Assembly: GCA_027475525.1 (NCBI GenBank)
Contig: JAMWFC010000011.1
Span: forward strand, 1,183 to 65,182
Direction: 5' to 3'
Length of the DNA: 64,000 nucleotides
Origin: Macrolepiota albuminosa
Lineage: Eukaryota > Basidiomycota > Agaricomycetes > Agaricales > Agaricaceae
Shown piece after piece: positions 24,848-36,502 of the stretch; within the stretch, counting starts at the first letter, position 1, and each line of letters starts with the position of its first letter. The notes under the pieces were generated by a model. It did no database searches. It was not told the DNA's origin and saw only the letters and a program-made list of their open reading frames with translations. Made by a program: the position numbers and the translations under genes.

Positions 24848-24868
24848 GGCACTCTGATTATGAGTGCT
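24848..24868. repeat. GGCACTC-N7-GAGTGCT palindrome site
   Basis: The spacer is TGATTAT and the last base of the right arm is mutated. It is preceded by TATTCAAAAGAG, as at 26306. Confidence 0.6.
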
Positions 24869-26305
24869 AGCTATCTTGTGGCTATGCTTGTTATCAATCT
24901 TTTTTAATTATACTTACTTACATAGTTCAGGTGTGATATATATGTGATTGACAATTCATAAAACTAGCCCTAATGCCTTGGCAATTATTTGATTTTATCA
25001 GCAGCACATTTAAAAAATGTGTTCACTGTTTTGGGCGCATCTTCAATAGAGATGTGCCTCTGGCTTGTCAATACTTAAAAGGCAACAACACTTTGAAAGC
25101 TGTAAAAAAACATTGATAGTAATATGACTGCATATTTTAAAACTCATGAAATGTATATTAGTCAGAATTAAACAAATTTATGAGCAGGTATAAATAAAGA
25201 GGTCTAGCAATTGTCTATAGATAATCTTGATCAAAGCATGAGGCCAAATAAGCCAGCCCTGACTAACCCAACAATGCTGACCTTGTTGCTCCTGCCTATT
25301 GCCACATTTGAAGTCTGAGTAGGCATACTGCCAGTGGTGCTTGCCACTCCAAAAGAACTGTTGACAGGTGCAGTGGAAGTTGAGCAAGTGCTTGAGGCCA
25401 GAGAGACACTCAAAGCATGCGAGAGAAAAGCGGGCATGCTGGCAGAGGATGAGCTAACCTCAGTAGTAGGAGAGCCTGTGGCAGAGGCTGACACTATAGC
25501 AGACTAGAATCCTGAGGGGCTAGCTCTGGCTGTTAGGCCAAGAGGCGCTAGCTCAGATGCAAATACAAGAAATATGTGGACCTACAAGCACTGTATTCTT
25601 AGGCCTGGAGAGTAAGAGCAGCCTGGGGCTTATCTGCTGTGCACTGTTATTGGAGGCACTAGGTGGCTTTTTGCTGGAAGTTGGTCAATGTACATATGCA
25701 CTTGATGTTGGTCCTGTGTTATAGTCAGCCACAAAAAGTAATAAACAATGACAGGAGATGTACATGTCACATCCAATAGCCTGGGTGGCAGATGCAATGC
25801 AGCTAAGGATGCAGAGCATAATGCCTGCTGAAAAAGAGGTAGAGGAATCAGTAGTGGACTCAGTAGAGGTCTGGGCAAGGACATAGAAAGCAAGAAATGG
25901 CAGAAATGAAGGCTTTGGAGAACATTTTTATAACAAATCATAAGGTTGCCAGTCAGCCATCTGATTTATCTTTTATATCTGCTTATTAGCTATGTAGTTG
26001 CTATTTGTTAGTATTAAAGCACATGACTTATTGGTGCACCAACACCTTTGTTGATATTTATTTAATTAGAGCACTTATTAGCCTCATTAAATTTTCTGTC
26101 CAAAGATTGCTATAATTAGATTAAGTCTATCATATAGAACTCACATTCTCCTTGCTAAAACTCATTGTGGACTATACATGTAAAGAGTTAGTTTTGAGTC
26201 TATTTTAACATAAAGATGATTGAGTATACATTTATTTAACAGCTGGCTAAGCATATGAGCATAGTACTACATATATAAAGCAAGCTGATGCAGTATTCAA
26301 AAGAG
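24869..26305. other. AT-rich repeats; Ser/Ala-rich minus-strand frame
   Basis: Mostly AT-rich sequence with stops. A GC-richer part (about 25.2-25.9 kb) has an open minus-strand frame (25494-25231) rich in Ser, Thr and Ala. No domain is recognised; it may be a captured gene scrap. Confidence 0.3.
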
Positions 26306-27222
26306 GGCACTCTGATTGTGAGTGCCAGCTATTTTGTAGATGTGTTTGACTAAAATAGCTCTTATCAAAAGTTATGACTTTTAAAAATATCTCTACATGA
26401 AAACAGTAGTTATAGAGAAAAAGGCCAGGTTGAAACTTTAAGTTTACTTTAAAATAGCTACACTTTGCTTATAAAACTAAGCTATATACTTATAGATCAT
26501 TCTATAAATTAAAAAGAAAAATTATTGTTATTAAATATTATAATTTTTTTCTTTCTAAATTTAACAAAATTTTGCTAAGTCACCTAAAATAGTATGAGTA
26601 CCAATGTGGAGATATGGTAAAGAGATTCTAGTTTTCATATTAATATGTAGCATATGGCAATGTTATTACTATTCTATAAGCTATATAGTAAAATACTTAT
26701 ATTAATAATATATATGGAAGACAAAATGAGAATGAGACATTATGTGACCAAGATGACAGCTGAAACCTCTGAAGGGGTTAAAAAACACTTAGTTACATAA
26801 ATATCATGCAAAGCCTGGCTCACAATTTAGAGAGAAAGATGGAGTACTTTAACATTTTACTGAATTACACTTCCAACACATCTCTCTACATATCTTGGCA
26901 ACCAGGGCACTAAATGGCATAATTCCGGTATCAGCAGGTAGCCTCAGGGTACTCCTAGAGGTTTTATCAGTAATACCTATAAAAAGTTACATTTTATGCA
27001 TAGCTACAGCTGAATTACTATTTTTACCACCTTTTGATAAAATGAGGGATTGCACAAGAAGAAGCAGGTTATATGACTTATATCAAAACTGGAACCCCAA
27101 GATAAAAGATCTAGAAACATACTTTACTAAGGTAGTGAAAAAATCTAATCAGACCTTGGCTTAGAATCCAAGGAGAAAGTTTGAACTGCCTTTTACATAA
27201 AAGGGCAAGAATCTAATACTAG
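26306..27222 (+). mobile_element. AT-rich element, family C copy 1
   Basis: Left end GGCACTC-TGATTGT-GAGTGCC (26306-26326). Right end is a hairpin CCTTTTA-CA-TAAAAGG (about 27189-27204), then GCAAGAATCTAATACTAG ending at 27222. No coding capacity. Copies: 30143-31030 (right end lost) and 35232-36502 (both ends present). Confidence 0.55.
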
Positions 27223-27467
27223 TTTGCAACATCTAATTTTATCTAAGTAGATATCAAAATAACCGGGAAGTCTCTATAATTATGGGCTGAAGATACAGCC
27301 TGCCCTATATCACTTCAGAGGTAGGATCTACCCTCTGTTTTTATGCTTACTAATACTCTTATGCACTATAGCTCAACTAAGACAAACCATACAATACTGA
27401 ACCAATTGACGTATGGGGCATTGGCGTCATCTTGTATGCCATGCTTGCAGGCAGTACGAACACAAGG

Positions 27468-27780
27468 TACTCACCTGGCACTGCATAAAACAACGATGGG
27501 TCCATGGAACCGCATTGTTGGTGAGGGCAAGATCATGTTGAGGAGCATCTGTGCCTGCACTGACTGGATGTGTAGATGCGGGGGTGGAGGCAGAGAGTGT
27601 GAGCTTGAGGTCTGCAGTGAAAAGGTCACGTATCTGTTCAACAAAGGGCCAGGTGTGAGAGAGGCACTATGGGTCCCATTTGCACTGGACAGAGAATGTA
27701 TGTAATGAGAGATATGGAAGGAGAGAGGGTGAGGCAAGACTGTAACAGCATTGTGCTTTACACTTGTACTTTGTTCATTA
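27468..27780 (-). pseudogene. Decayed copy of the 4.95-5.27 kb unknown gene
   Basis: 313 bp align with 4953-5266 in the same orientation (shared anchors CTGCATAAAAC, GTTGAGGAGCATCTGTGCCTG, CTTGTACTTTGTT, first eleven and last thirteen bases intact). Differences are strongly biased to C-to-T and G-to-A, many at CpG. No promoter or other exon accompanies it, so it is a transposed fragment. Confidence 0.8.
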
Positions 27781-27809
27781 GATAGTGTAGCTAACAATAT
27801 ACCATATTA

Positions 27810-28562
27810 GTGAAACATTCAAAGTACATGTCATCTTCACAATCACTGTTCTTGCGTGAGCTAACTCGTCATCATGCAAATTGCTCCACATATTCAAGGC
27901 AGATCAGAAAAGAAGTGGGAGCGCACAAGTATATGAAGGCGGTCAGGGCTTGGGTTGAAGAACTTCAGGTCGAGCAACAGGCTGAAGGAAGATATTTACA
28001 TATTGCATAAGAAATCTGAAAAAAAGAAGACATAACGGGCCTTGGAAACACTTCCATCCCTCATAAGCACATACATGAAGAAGACTGACGAAACAGGCTG
28101 ACCCAAGCCCCAGTATTTGATCTTGCACAACAATCATGAACCACGCATCCTTCAGAGTTCATATACAACCGAATTACAACTTCATCCCACATTATCAGCA
28201 GAACCAACGGTATTCTCATCCTGTGTGGTCTGCTTGCATTGGGCAATTACAGTCATCATTGTACCTGCTAGAACCTAATAAAAAATGTTGATCTGACTAG
28301 AAAGCATGCATCCAAATTTGTCAAGTGTACAGACTACATAGGAGTCTGTCATTAAAAGGTAGGTAGATTGTTGGGTGGTCACAGATGACAAGAGATTGCC
28401 CAATGTTTACCAAGGTTGACAAGTAACGGTGTCTAGTAAAAGTAATAAAAAAAAAGTTTTCATGTGTACTGTATGAATAGCGAGAAAATTTGAGAACAAA
28501 GTGCTGAGCCTATGAAAGCGGAGCAACATTAAGGCTGTTGGGGTTGTGTAATGCAGACGACA
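27810..28562. other. Unassigned sequence with one open frame
   Basis: A plus-strand frame 27810-28010 reads RKEVGAHKYMKAVRAWVEEL with gene-like composition but no recognised domain. The rest is stop-rich. Confidence 0.25.
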
Positions 28563-28600
28563 TTGATTAAGGTCCACGGAAGGAGTCAAACCTTCTGTGG
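28563..28600 (-). pseudogene. tRNA 3'-half-like fragment, mutated
   Basis: T arm GAAGG-TTTGACT-CCTTC on the minus strand; the B box has lost its CpG (GGTTTGACTCC). Like the 7205 copy it lies shortly before a family A repeat. Confidence 0.35.
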
Positions 28601-28757
28601 GCATAAAAATAGAGGGTAGTATTGTGAAGGTTGCACAGTCCTTACACGAGAAACAACATGTAAGGAAAAATATATATATAACGGTAGTAAAGGTAATAAT
28701 AAAAGTTTGCACACATACTATTTGGGCAGGGAGGGCAGCAGTCACATTGTTATAAGG

Positions 28758-28915
28758 GTGATCAAGTTCCCCATGCTAACTAATTTGCTTAAAATAAATA
28801 AATATATATTTGAATGCGAAATTATAAGATCTAATCTTATCTCAATAGATATCAACATGAAGTGTTGGTGCACTGGTAAGTCATGTGCTTTAATGCTTGC
28901 AAGTTTGTAAAATAG
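28758..28915. repeat. Repeat family A, copy 2
   Basis: GATCAAGTTCCCCATGCTAA to GTGCTTTAATGCTTGC matches 7308-7440. It diverges before the palindrome position, which is absent here. Confidence 0.65.
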
Positions 28916-29186
28916 ATATATAATGGATACATCAACCACTACATACTACTCATCCTGCAAGACAGGCCCGTTGTTGACACCTTCATGGGCTATGACCAGA
29001 AATCCAATGTTGTCCTTGCAAACTCCAAGAATCTCTGGCATGATAGTGTACCTTGATGTAACATGAGCACCAGAACAAAAATCACAATATAATGACGTAC
29101 ATCTCTAGAACATAGAATAGCTGACATTCTTTTTTGGTCACTGCACACCTTATCTCATCCTAACTTTTCAACATTGCGCTGCTCCC

Positions 29187-29483
29187 ATGCCCAAGGAAAG
29201 TAAACATTTCTTGTTGGTCAGTAATGTTATAGCTCCTAGAGTTGAAGTACATGCTCGCTACATTCTGAAAAGAGGCCATGTAGAGCAACAGGAAACCAGA
29301 CAAATGATGAAGAACATGTATTTACTTGTTTGTTCCATGGTGAGGGTCCACTACCCAACCTTTGTACGCAGTATCACCTTCTCTCCTAGTAATTGGCAAC
29401 CTCTTCATGCCATTGTTGAACTTGACAATGGTAGGATATATTGGTGGGATCTCAAAATGAGTCAGCAGGGCTTAAAAGATTGA
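29187..29483 (+). pseudogene. WD40-like gene fragment
   Basis: The frame contains VRSITFSPSNWQPLHAIVEL, then DNGRIYWWDLKMSQQG, which reads like one WD40 blade (FSP...DNG.I..WDL) of the Rtc1/WDR24 type. The remaining blades and any exon structure are not recognisable. I infer a captured fragment rather than a gene. Confidence 0.35.
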
Positions 29484-30142
29484 TTATCAGTCGTGCACAT
29501 AGTGTAGGTTACAAGCCTTCATTAATACAATTGTAATTTACAGACCATTGCAAGCTTGACTATAGTTTCAATAAGTAATTCAGTTGCTAATGAAATGGCA
29601 TGGCTTGTAAACTAGGCTTGATCATTGCATCAAGGTTTGGAACCTCACTGCCTCAAATGGCATGTAAAAGTTTGATACAATTGCGTAAATTGATTTGTAT
29701 AAAGGTCCTAGATGAACTCTGTGTCCAAATCGCATTGGCAATGCAGAAAGTGAGGTCTTACAAGGCTATTAGAATGAACCTCTGGCTCTATGGCTGAACC
29801 AGTCACATAGCACTTAGTATATAACATCTTTGTACATCCCAAATTTCTACTGCATCTCCACCGACTGAGAATTTCTTTTTAATCAATAGCTGTAAATATT
29901 TATATCTATATTTATGCTTGATTCAAAGCAAAGACTGGAAAGTTGTCTATTAGCTTCATCAAATGTTTTGTTTAAAAGATTAATTCTATTATATGAGACT
30001 TACATTTTACTTGTCAAAACTTATTGTGAATTATATATATAAAGACTTCATTTTGATTTGTTTTAACATTAGCTAGAATATTGAAATATAACTGTGAAAT
30101 ATTTACACAATATTCTATTTCAAAATACAGTATTCAAAAGGC

Positions 30143-31030
30143 AGCACTCTGATTGTGAGTGCCGCATCAAAAGTTATGACTTTTAAAAATTTTCTGCATA
30201 AAAACAAGTTGTTGTAAAGAGATAAACTAAGCTAAAACTCTAAGTTTACAATAGCTATACTCTGATTGTGAGCTATGCTGTACACTTCTTCATAAATTGA
30301 AGAGAAAAACTATTGTTATTAAATATTGTACATTTCTTTTTTGAAATTTATATGCTGTACACTTCTTCATAAATTGAAGAGAAAAACTATTGTTATTAAA
30401 TATTGTACATTTCTTTTTTGAAATTTAACAAAATTTACTGAGTCTGCTGGCATAATATAAGTACCAATGTGGAGATATAGTGAAGAAGTTCTAGTTTCAA
30501 TATTAATATGTAGCATATAGACACATTATTGCTATGCTATAAGTTATATAGTGAAATACTTATATCAATAATGTATATGCAAGACAAAATGAGAATGAGG
30601 CATTATGTGACCAAGATAACAGCTGGAACCTCTGAAGAGGTCAAATGAAACCTTAGTTACATGTTGAGGTAAGAAATATGATGCAAAGCCTGGCTCACAA
30701 TTTAGGGGAGAAAGATGGGGTATTTTAAAATTACCTTCAATTACACTTCCAACACATCTCCCTGTATATCTCAGCAGCCAGAGAACCAAATGACATGATT
30801 TTGGTATCAGCAGGTAGCCCTAGAGTACCCCTAGAGGTTTCAGCAGTAATACCTGTAAAAAGTTACATTTGATGCATAGCTACAGCTAAATTACTATCTT
30901 TAATACTCTTTGATCAAATGTAGAATTAAAAGGGAATGAGTAGGTCATGTGACTTATATCAAAGCTGGAACCCCAAGATAGAGGGTCTAGAAACATACTT
31001 TATTAAGACAGCTAAATAATCTGCTCATAT
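30143..31030 (+). mobile_element. Family C copy 2, right end missing
   Basis: Left palindrome AGCACTC-TGATTGT-GAGTGCC (30143-30163). The body follows 26327 onward to about 31030, then switches abruptly to Copia pol sequence, so the hairpin-CTAG end is absent. Confidence 0.55.
30274..30427. repeat. 77-bp duplication (family C copy 2)
   Basis: 30274-30350 is repeated exactly at 30351-30427. The single-copy form is seen at 26490-26570 and 35430-35500. Confidence 0.9.
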
Positions 31031-33900
31031 TCTCATTCACAGTTTTGTTCTAAATCTGCCCTACCTGCTTCATGCTGTAGAGTCCTCTCACCAGTATCCA
31101 GACCCAGTTCTCCTTCCCTTTCTCCTTGAATCCTTCAGGCTGTTGCATGTATTGTGTCTTGTCATCCAGAAAAACGCCATACAAAAAGGCTGTCTTGACA
31201 TTGATTTGAGTCATATCTCAGCCCTTGGATGCTGCAAGGTGTAATAAAATGTGCCATGATTCCATTTGTGCTATTGGTGAGGTAGTTTTAGTGTAGTCAC
31301 ACTCTTGTATCTGCTTGTATTTCCAAAAGATGAGTCTCATCTTGAAACGGACCACATTCTCATGCTTATCCTGCTTGATCTTGAACATGGGTCTATTAAA
31401 TTTGATTTTTTGTGCTGCAGAGATTTCAATTCATCCTGGTAAGCTGCCTCCTACTTTTCAGAGTCACTAGAGCTCTTTGCTTCTTGCCATATATGAGGCT
31501 TGTCACAGAGGCCTGATGGGGTGGAGTGATTGCTGTTGATTTAGTCAGCGACAATAAGTAACTGATCAAGATCATCAGATGATGCAACATCAGTCAGGTC
31601 AGGAATAGCAGGGTCTAAATCAGAGTCCTCAGTCCCCTGATCCACCACACCTGCATCATTTATAAGCTGGACTAGATCAACTACCGCACCCTCTTGTCCT
31701 GTGACCTTTCAAAGTGCTTGGGCCATTCGCACATGTTCACCTGCCTTGATCAATCCTTGAACTGTCTTCTGTGTCTGAGACGATGTGCTCTTTGAGTTGG
31801 CTCTGATTGTAGGGATCAAAATACAGTTGGATCTGCATAGCTGTGGCTGCAGCTGTTCATGAAGATTGAGCTGTGGTTGGAGCAGCTGTGACTGGAGGTT
31901 TGGCATGTAAACAGGCATGAGGTCATTGTCAAGCACATCTGGCTGTATATTGTGATTGGTGGTCTCGTCAGAAGTGGGTGGAGGATTTTTGGATTGAGTC
32001 AGAGTGGGAGGTAGAGGCTGGGGGTGACTGTTGTGGCTTTCACAGAATTTTACATGGTATGTTTCATATATCTTTTCTGTGCTCCGTTTATAGCATCTAT
32101 ATGCTTTAGAGTTTAGTCCATACCTGACAAGAATGCATTTAATAGATCGAGCATAAATCTTTGGATTATGTGAGTTTATAGCATCTATATGCTTTAGAGT
32201 TTAGTCCATACCTGACAAGAATGCATTTAATAGATCGAGCATAAATCTTTGGATTATGTGAGTTCAGTCAGTATCAGTGCAAAAGCTTTGCATCCAATTT
32301 CCTTCATATAGGAGTAATCAGGTCTGCACCCAGTCCAGGCCTCATATGGAAGTGATTTCTTGAAGAAATTTGGTGAGCCTTTTTTTATGTAGATGCAAAG
32401 CCATAAGATAAAACTCATCTCACATGTTTGCCAGACACCCCACTGCCAGGCGCATAGATTGGGCCTTGCCCATCAATGTTCTGTGCATGCGCTCAACCTG
32501 TCCAATGTGCACAGATGTGTACTTAGACTCTCTAGACTTGAGCCATGACTCTATTTTGTGCCTAATAAGCTTTCTGTCATGCCCAGTGCGGTACACACCT
32601 AGCTTTCCTTGGATCTCATTGTCCCTGACTATCTGCCAGGATTTGAGATGCGCAAGTGCATTGACCTTTTGCTTAGAAGAATAGTCCAATGTTTACTTGT
32701 AAAGTCGTCGACTAAGTTCATTATATAAGAGTAGCCATTACGGAATACTACTGCCTGTGGCTCTGTCAAATTTACTCAGATGATTTCTAATCTATGCATC
32801 GCCTTATGCTCCTCCCCCCACATTTTTGGCACAGCATTGCGAGTCTGTTTGGCAATGATGCATGAGTCACATTTGAGCAGTCTGGAGGAGAACATAGAGA
32901 GTATACCTGGAACTAGTCCAGTCTTTGTCATCTCCATGATAGTTTGATAATTGGCATGTTCAAGTCAGCAATGCCAAGTTTCCAATCCAGCAGCATGCAT
33001 AGACGTAAACATGTGATGTTGGGTAAGCACATTGTTGAGCTTTAGCATGTAGAGACATTGATTAAGGATGAGTAGACCTTAGGCTACAAGAGCACAAGTT
33101 GATTAGTCTATGATTTGGACAAATTTGTCACTGAAGATAAAATCTAGGCCTGACTGCAAGGTCAGTGAACTGACAGATATAAGTCTAATGCTGGCATTAA
33201 GAATATAGAGCATGTCCTTGAGAAGAATATTGGTGCCTTTTGCTATGTGAAGGTGGATAGTACCCATGCCAATTGCTGCCACCAAAAAGCCTCCTAGACC
33301 TTTTACAATGCAAGGTGCAATATGATGGAGGGTAGATTAATCATTTTGGCATGGAGATATATGCACTATGGCATCTAAATTGACTAGGAATAGGATACTC
33401 TCAATAGACATGAGTTGACTGTGCTTCTGTTGACTTACCAGAACAATGTTAGCAGCTGGAACAATTTTGCTAATTTTTGTGGAGTACTTGTTCCAGTCAA
33501 TGTTGGTAACTGCTCTGTCTATGACTATGAAGCCAGTAAGTTCCCAGTCCTCTGTACTATGACTTTGTTCAAATATTGCAATGCTGGCAATTGCTGCTGT
33601 CTTGAAGGATGCAGGGAGCTGGCCTAGCTGTGTCTGATCCACATATTACAGCTTTCCATCTATCCTGGTTACTGCCACAAATGTCCTATCAGAATTTGCC
33701 TGTTTGTTCCCTTTAGAGGCCTTTTGAGCAGCATGAGCATCAGCCACTGAAGGTCTGATTTCAATAAGTTGACAATGTTCAGCAGTATTATCAAGCACTG
33801 CCCATAATCTGTTAGAAAGCAGACCATGTATAAGAAAACCCTAAGTAGATCAAGTAAGCTTAAATCTACTTGAACAGTAAGTATCAGAACTCACCTTCAG
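31031..33900 (-). mobile_element. Ty1/Copia retrotransposon remnant
   Basis: Minus strand, high to low: protease-like DSG region (FLVNLDAIVHISPC, about 33.37 kb), GAG-pre-integrase (GMGTIHLHIAKGTNILLKDM, about 33.25 kb), integrase end (QVERMHRTLMGKAQSMRLAV, about 32.45 kb), and Copia-type reverse transcriptase (VVRFKMRL, DMTQINVKTAFLYG, QQPEGFKEKG, NWVWIL, GLYSMKQ, about 31.4-31.06 kb). The RT is cut before its catalytic YVDD motif at the junction with family C. Frames are broken by stops and an 88-bp duplication. Confidence 0.8.
32086..32261. repeat. 88-bp head-to-tail duplication (in Copia)
   Basis: 32086-32173 is repeated at 32174-32261 with no difference I can see. It differs from the other short duplications in period (88, not 77). 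Confidence 0.85.
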
Positions 33901-34082
33901 TCTCATATAATCAACTGAGATTTCAGTCTATCTAGAGTACATATATATAAGTGTCTGTGAAACAATGGTCATTGTCAAAGCTTTCAGTGCAGTGGCCATG
34001 CCCAAGCTTTTTACATAGTGGCCATTCAACAAAGGGAGTATATGTGGTGGCACTTTACTCATTCATCATTTGTCCAACAGAA

Positions 34083-34211
34083 GTTAATCCTATCTAATTA
34101 AATAGATATGAACAAAAAGTATCAGTGCACTGGCAAGTCATGTGCTTCAATGCTGACAAATAAATATGAATAATTTATTATGTATAATTTTTACAATCTG
34201 TAATATTTTAG
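34083..34211. repeat. Repeat family A, copy 3
   Basis: GTTAATCCTATCTAATTAAA to ATTTTTACAATCTGTAAT matches 7366-7497 and runs into the palindrome at 34212. Confidence 0.7.
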
Positions 34212-34326
34212 GGCACTCACAATGTGAGTGCCAACTAAGTGAACTGATTTTATGAAAACTGTATAAAAGCCACTATTTAAATAAAGATATCTGACTTGAT
34301 TACATAGCTTTTTTAGCTGCCAGTAA

Positions 34327-34480
34327 TTTAAATATAAACTTGCTAGGCTATGAATCACAAATTTAAAAAGATAGCTATCCAAAATCTAATAGTAGCAGAT
34401 GTTTTTAAATATAAACTTGCTAGGCTATGAATCACAAATTTAAAAAGATAGCTATCCAAAATCTAATAGTAGCAGATGTT
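34327..34480. repeat. 77-bp duplication (family B copy 2)
   Basis: 34327-34403 is repeated at 34404-34480. The corresponding place in copy 1 (about 7616-7690) is single. Confidence 0.9.
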
Positions 34481-34654
34481 TACATAGTTATATGAGCAGC
34501 TTCAAAGTAAATCTACATGTATAAAATACTGATAGAAAGCTGATAATTAGTAGAATGCTATAGTATATAAAAATATAGCATATATACATACTAAATATGA
34601 GTTTTTAAAGAGATAGTTGGTAGTTGTGAAGAATATTTCAAGACTAATGCTATA

Positions 34655-35231
34655 TGAATATCACAGAATCAAGGGCTTGTACTATTGAAGTAGAAGGTGT
34701 CAGTCCTAGCCAAGGTATTTTGAAAGATATTTTACACTGAGACCTAAGGGATTAGAGTAGAATCTGGATCTAGAAAGAGGAGACAACTTAAAACATAATG
34801 ATTCACCGATCAGAAAAGGCTTAAAATCAAATGTGAAATATCACAAGATCAAGAGCTCATACTACAAATATGGAAGTTGTTAGTCCTAGCCGAGGTATTT
34901 TGAAATATATTTTATATCAAGATCCAAGGAATTAAAGTAGAATCTGAATTTAGAAGGAGGTGACAACTTGGAACATAATAATTGACCAATAAGGAAAGGC
35001 TTAAAATCAAATGTAAAATATTACAAGATCAAGGCCTCATATCCCCAATGTTAAATTTGTCAGTCCTAGGCAAGGTATATTAGAAAATATTTCACAGTGA
35101 GATCTAAGGAATTAGAGTAGAATCTGAATCTAAATAGAGAGGACAATTTAGAACATGATGATTGACCGATCAAGAAAGGCTCAAAATCAAATGTGAAATA
35201 TAACACAATCAAGGGCTCAAATCACCAATAA
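34655..35231. repeat. 180-bp tandem array, about 3 copies
   Basis: Anchor spacing 34701/34881/35061 is 180 bp, the same monomer as at 7.9-8.9 kb. Confidence 0.85.
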
Positions 35232-36502
35232 AGCACTCCAATTGTGAGTGCCAGCTATTTTGTGGATGTGTTTGATTAAAGTAGCTCTTATCAAAAGTTA
35301 TGACTTTTAAAAATATCTCTACATAGAAAACAGTAGTTGTAGAGATGAAGGCCAAATTGAAACTTTAAGCTTACTTTAAACTAGCTATACTTTGCTTATA
35401 GAACTAAGCTGTATACTCATAGATTATTCTATAAATCAAAGAGAAAAATTATTGTTATTAAATATTATAACTTTTTTCTTTCTAAATTTAACAAAATTTA
35501 CTGAGTCAGCTGAGATAGTTTGAGTACTAATATGGAGATATAGTGAAGAGATTCTAGTTTCCATATTAATATATAGCATATAGCAACATTATAACTATTT
35601 TATAGGCTATATAGTGAAATACTTATGTTAATAATATATATGCAAGACAAACTGAGAATGAGACATCATGTGATTAAGATGACAGCTAGAACCTCTGAAG
35701 GGATCAAAGAAAAGCTTAGTTACATGTTGAAGTAAGAAATATTATACAAAGCCTGGCTCACAATTTAGGCAGAAAGATGGAGTACTTTAATATTTGACTA
35801 AATTACACTTTCAACATATCTTCCTACATATTTCAGCAACCAGGGCACAAGATGACATGATTATGGTATCAGCAGGTAGCCCCAGGGCACCCCCAGAGGT
35901 TTCAGCAGTAATACCTGTAAAAAGTTACATTTGATGCATAGCTACAGCTGAATTACTATTTTTACTACCCCTTGATCAAATGAGGAATTTTAAAGAAGAA
36001 GAAGCAGGTCATGTGACTTATATTAAAGCTGGACCCCAAGATAAAGTGTCTAGAAGCATACTTTATTGAGACAGCTAAAGGATCTGCTCAGATTCTGGCT
36101 TAAAATCTAGGGAGAGAGGTGGAGTACTTTAAAATTACCTTCAATTACGCTTCCAACATATCTCCCTAAATATCTCAGCAGCCAGAGCACCAAATGCCAT
36201 GATTTCAATATTGGCAGGTAGCTCTAGAGTGCCCCTAGAGGTTCCAGTAGCATTATTTGTAGAAGGTTGTATTTTATGCATAGCTAAAGCTAAATTACTA
36301 TTTTTACCACCCCTTGATCAAATGAGGAATTAAAGAAGAAGAAGCAGGTCATGTGACTTATATTAAAGCTAGAACGCCAGGATAAAAGGTCTAGAAACAT
36401 ACCTTACTGAGGTAGTGAAAAAATCTAATCAGGTTCTGGCTCAGAATCTAGGGAGAAAGTCTGAGCAGCCTTTCATATAAAAAGGCAAGAATCTAATACT
36501 AG
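35232..36502 (+). mobile_element. Family C copy 3 with internal repeat
   Basis: Left palindrome AGCACTC-CAATTGT-GAGTGCC (35232-35252). About 340 bp is internally duplicated (AGGTCATGTGACTTAT at about 36005 and 36345). Right end is a hairpin GCCTTT...AAAGGC then AAGAATCTAATACTAG, ending at 36502. Confidence 0.55.

Larger units (their letters stand above)
34212..35231 (+). mobile_element. Family B copy 2, truncated by a family C element
   Basis: Palindrome GGCACTC-ACAATGT-GAGTGCC at 34212-34232, then sequence parallel to 7519 onward. About three 180-bp monomers (anchors 34701, 34881, 35061) stop inside a monomer at CACCAATA, exactly where the next palindrome-headed element starts. This places the palindrome at the true left edge of that element. 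Confidence 0.6.
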
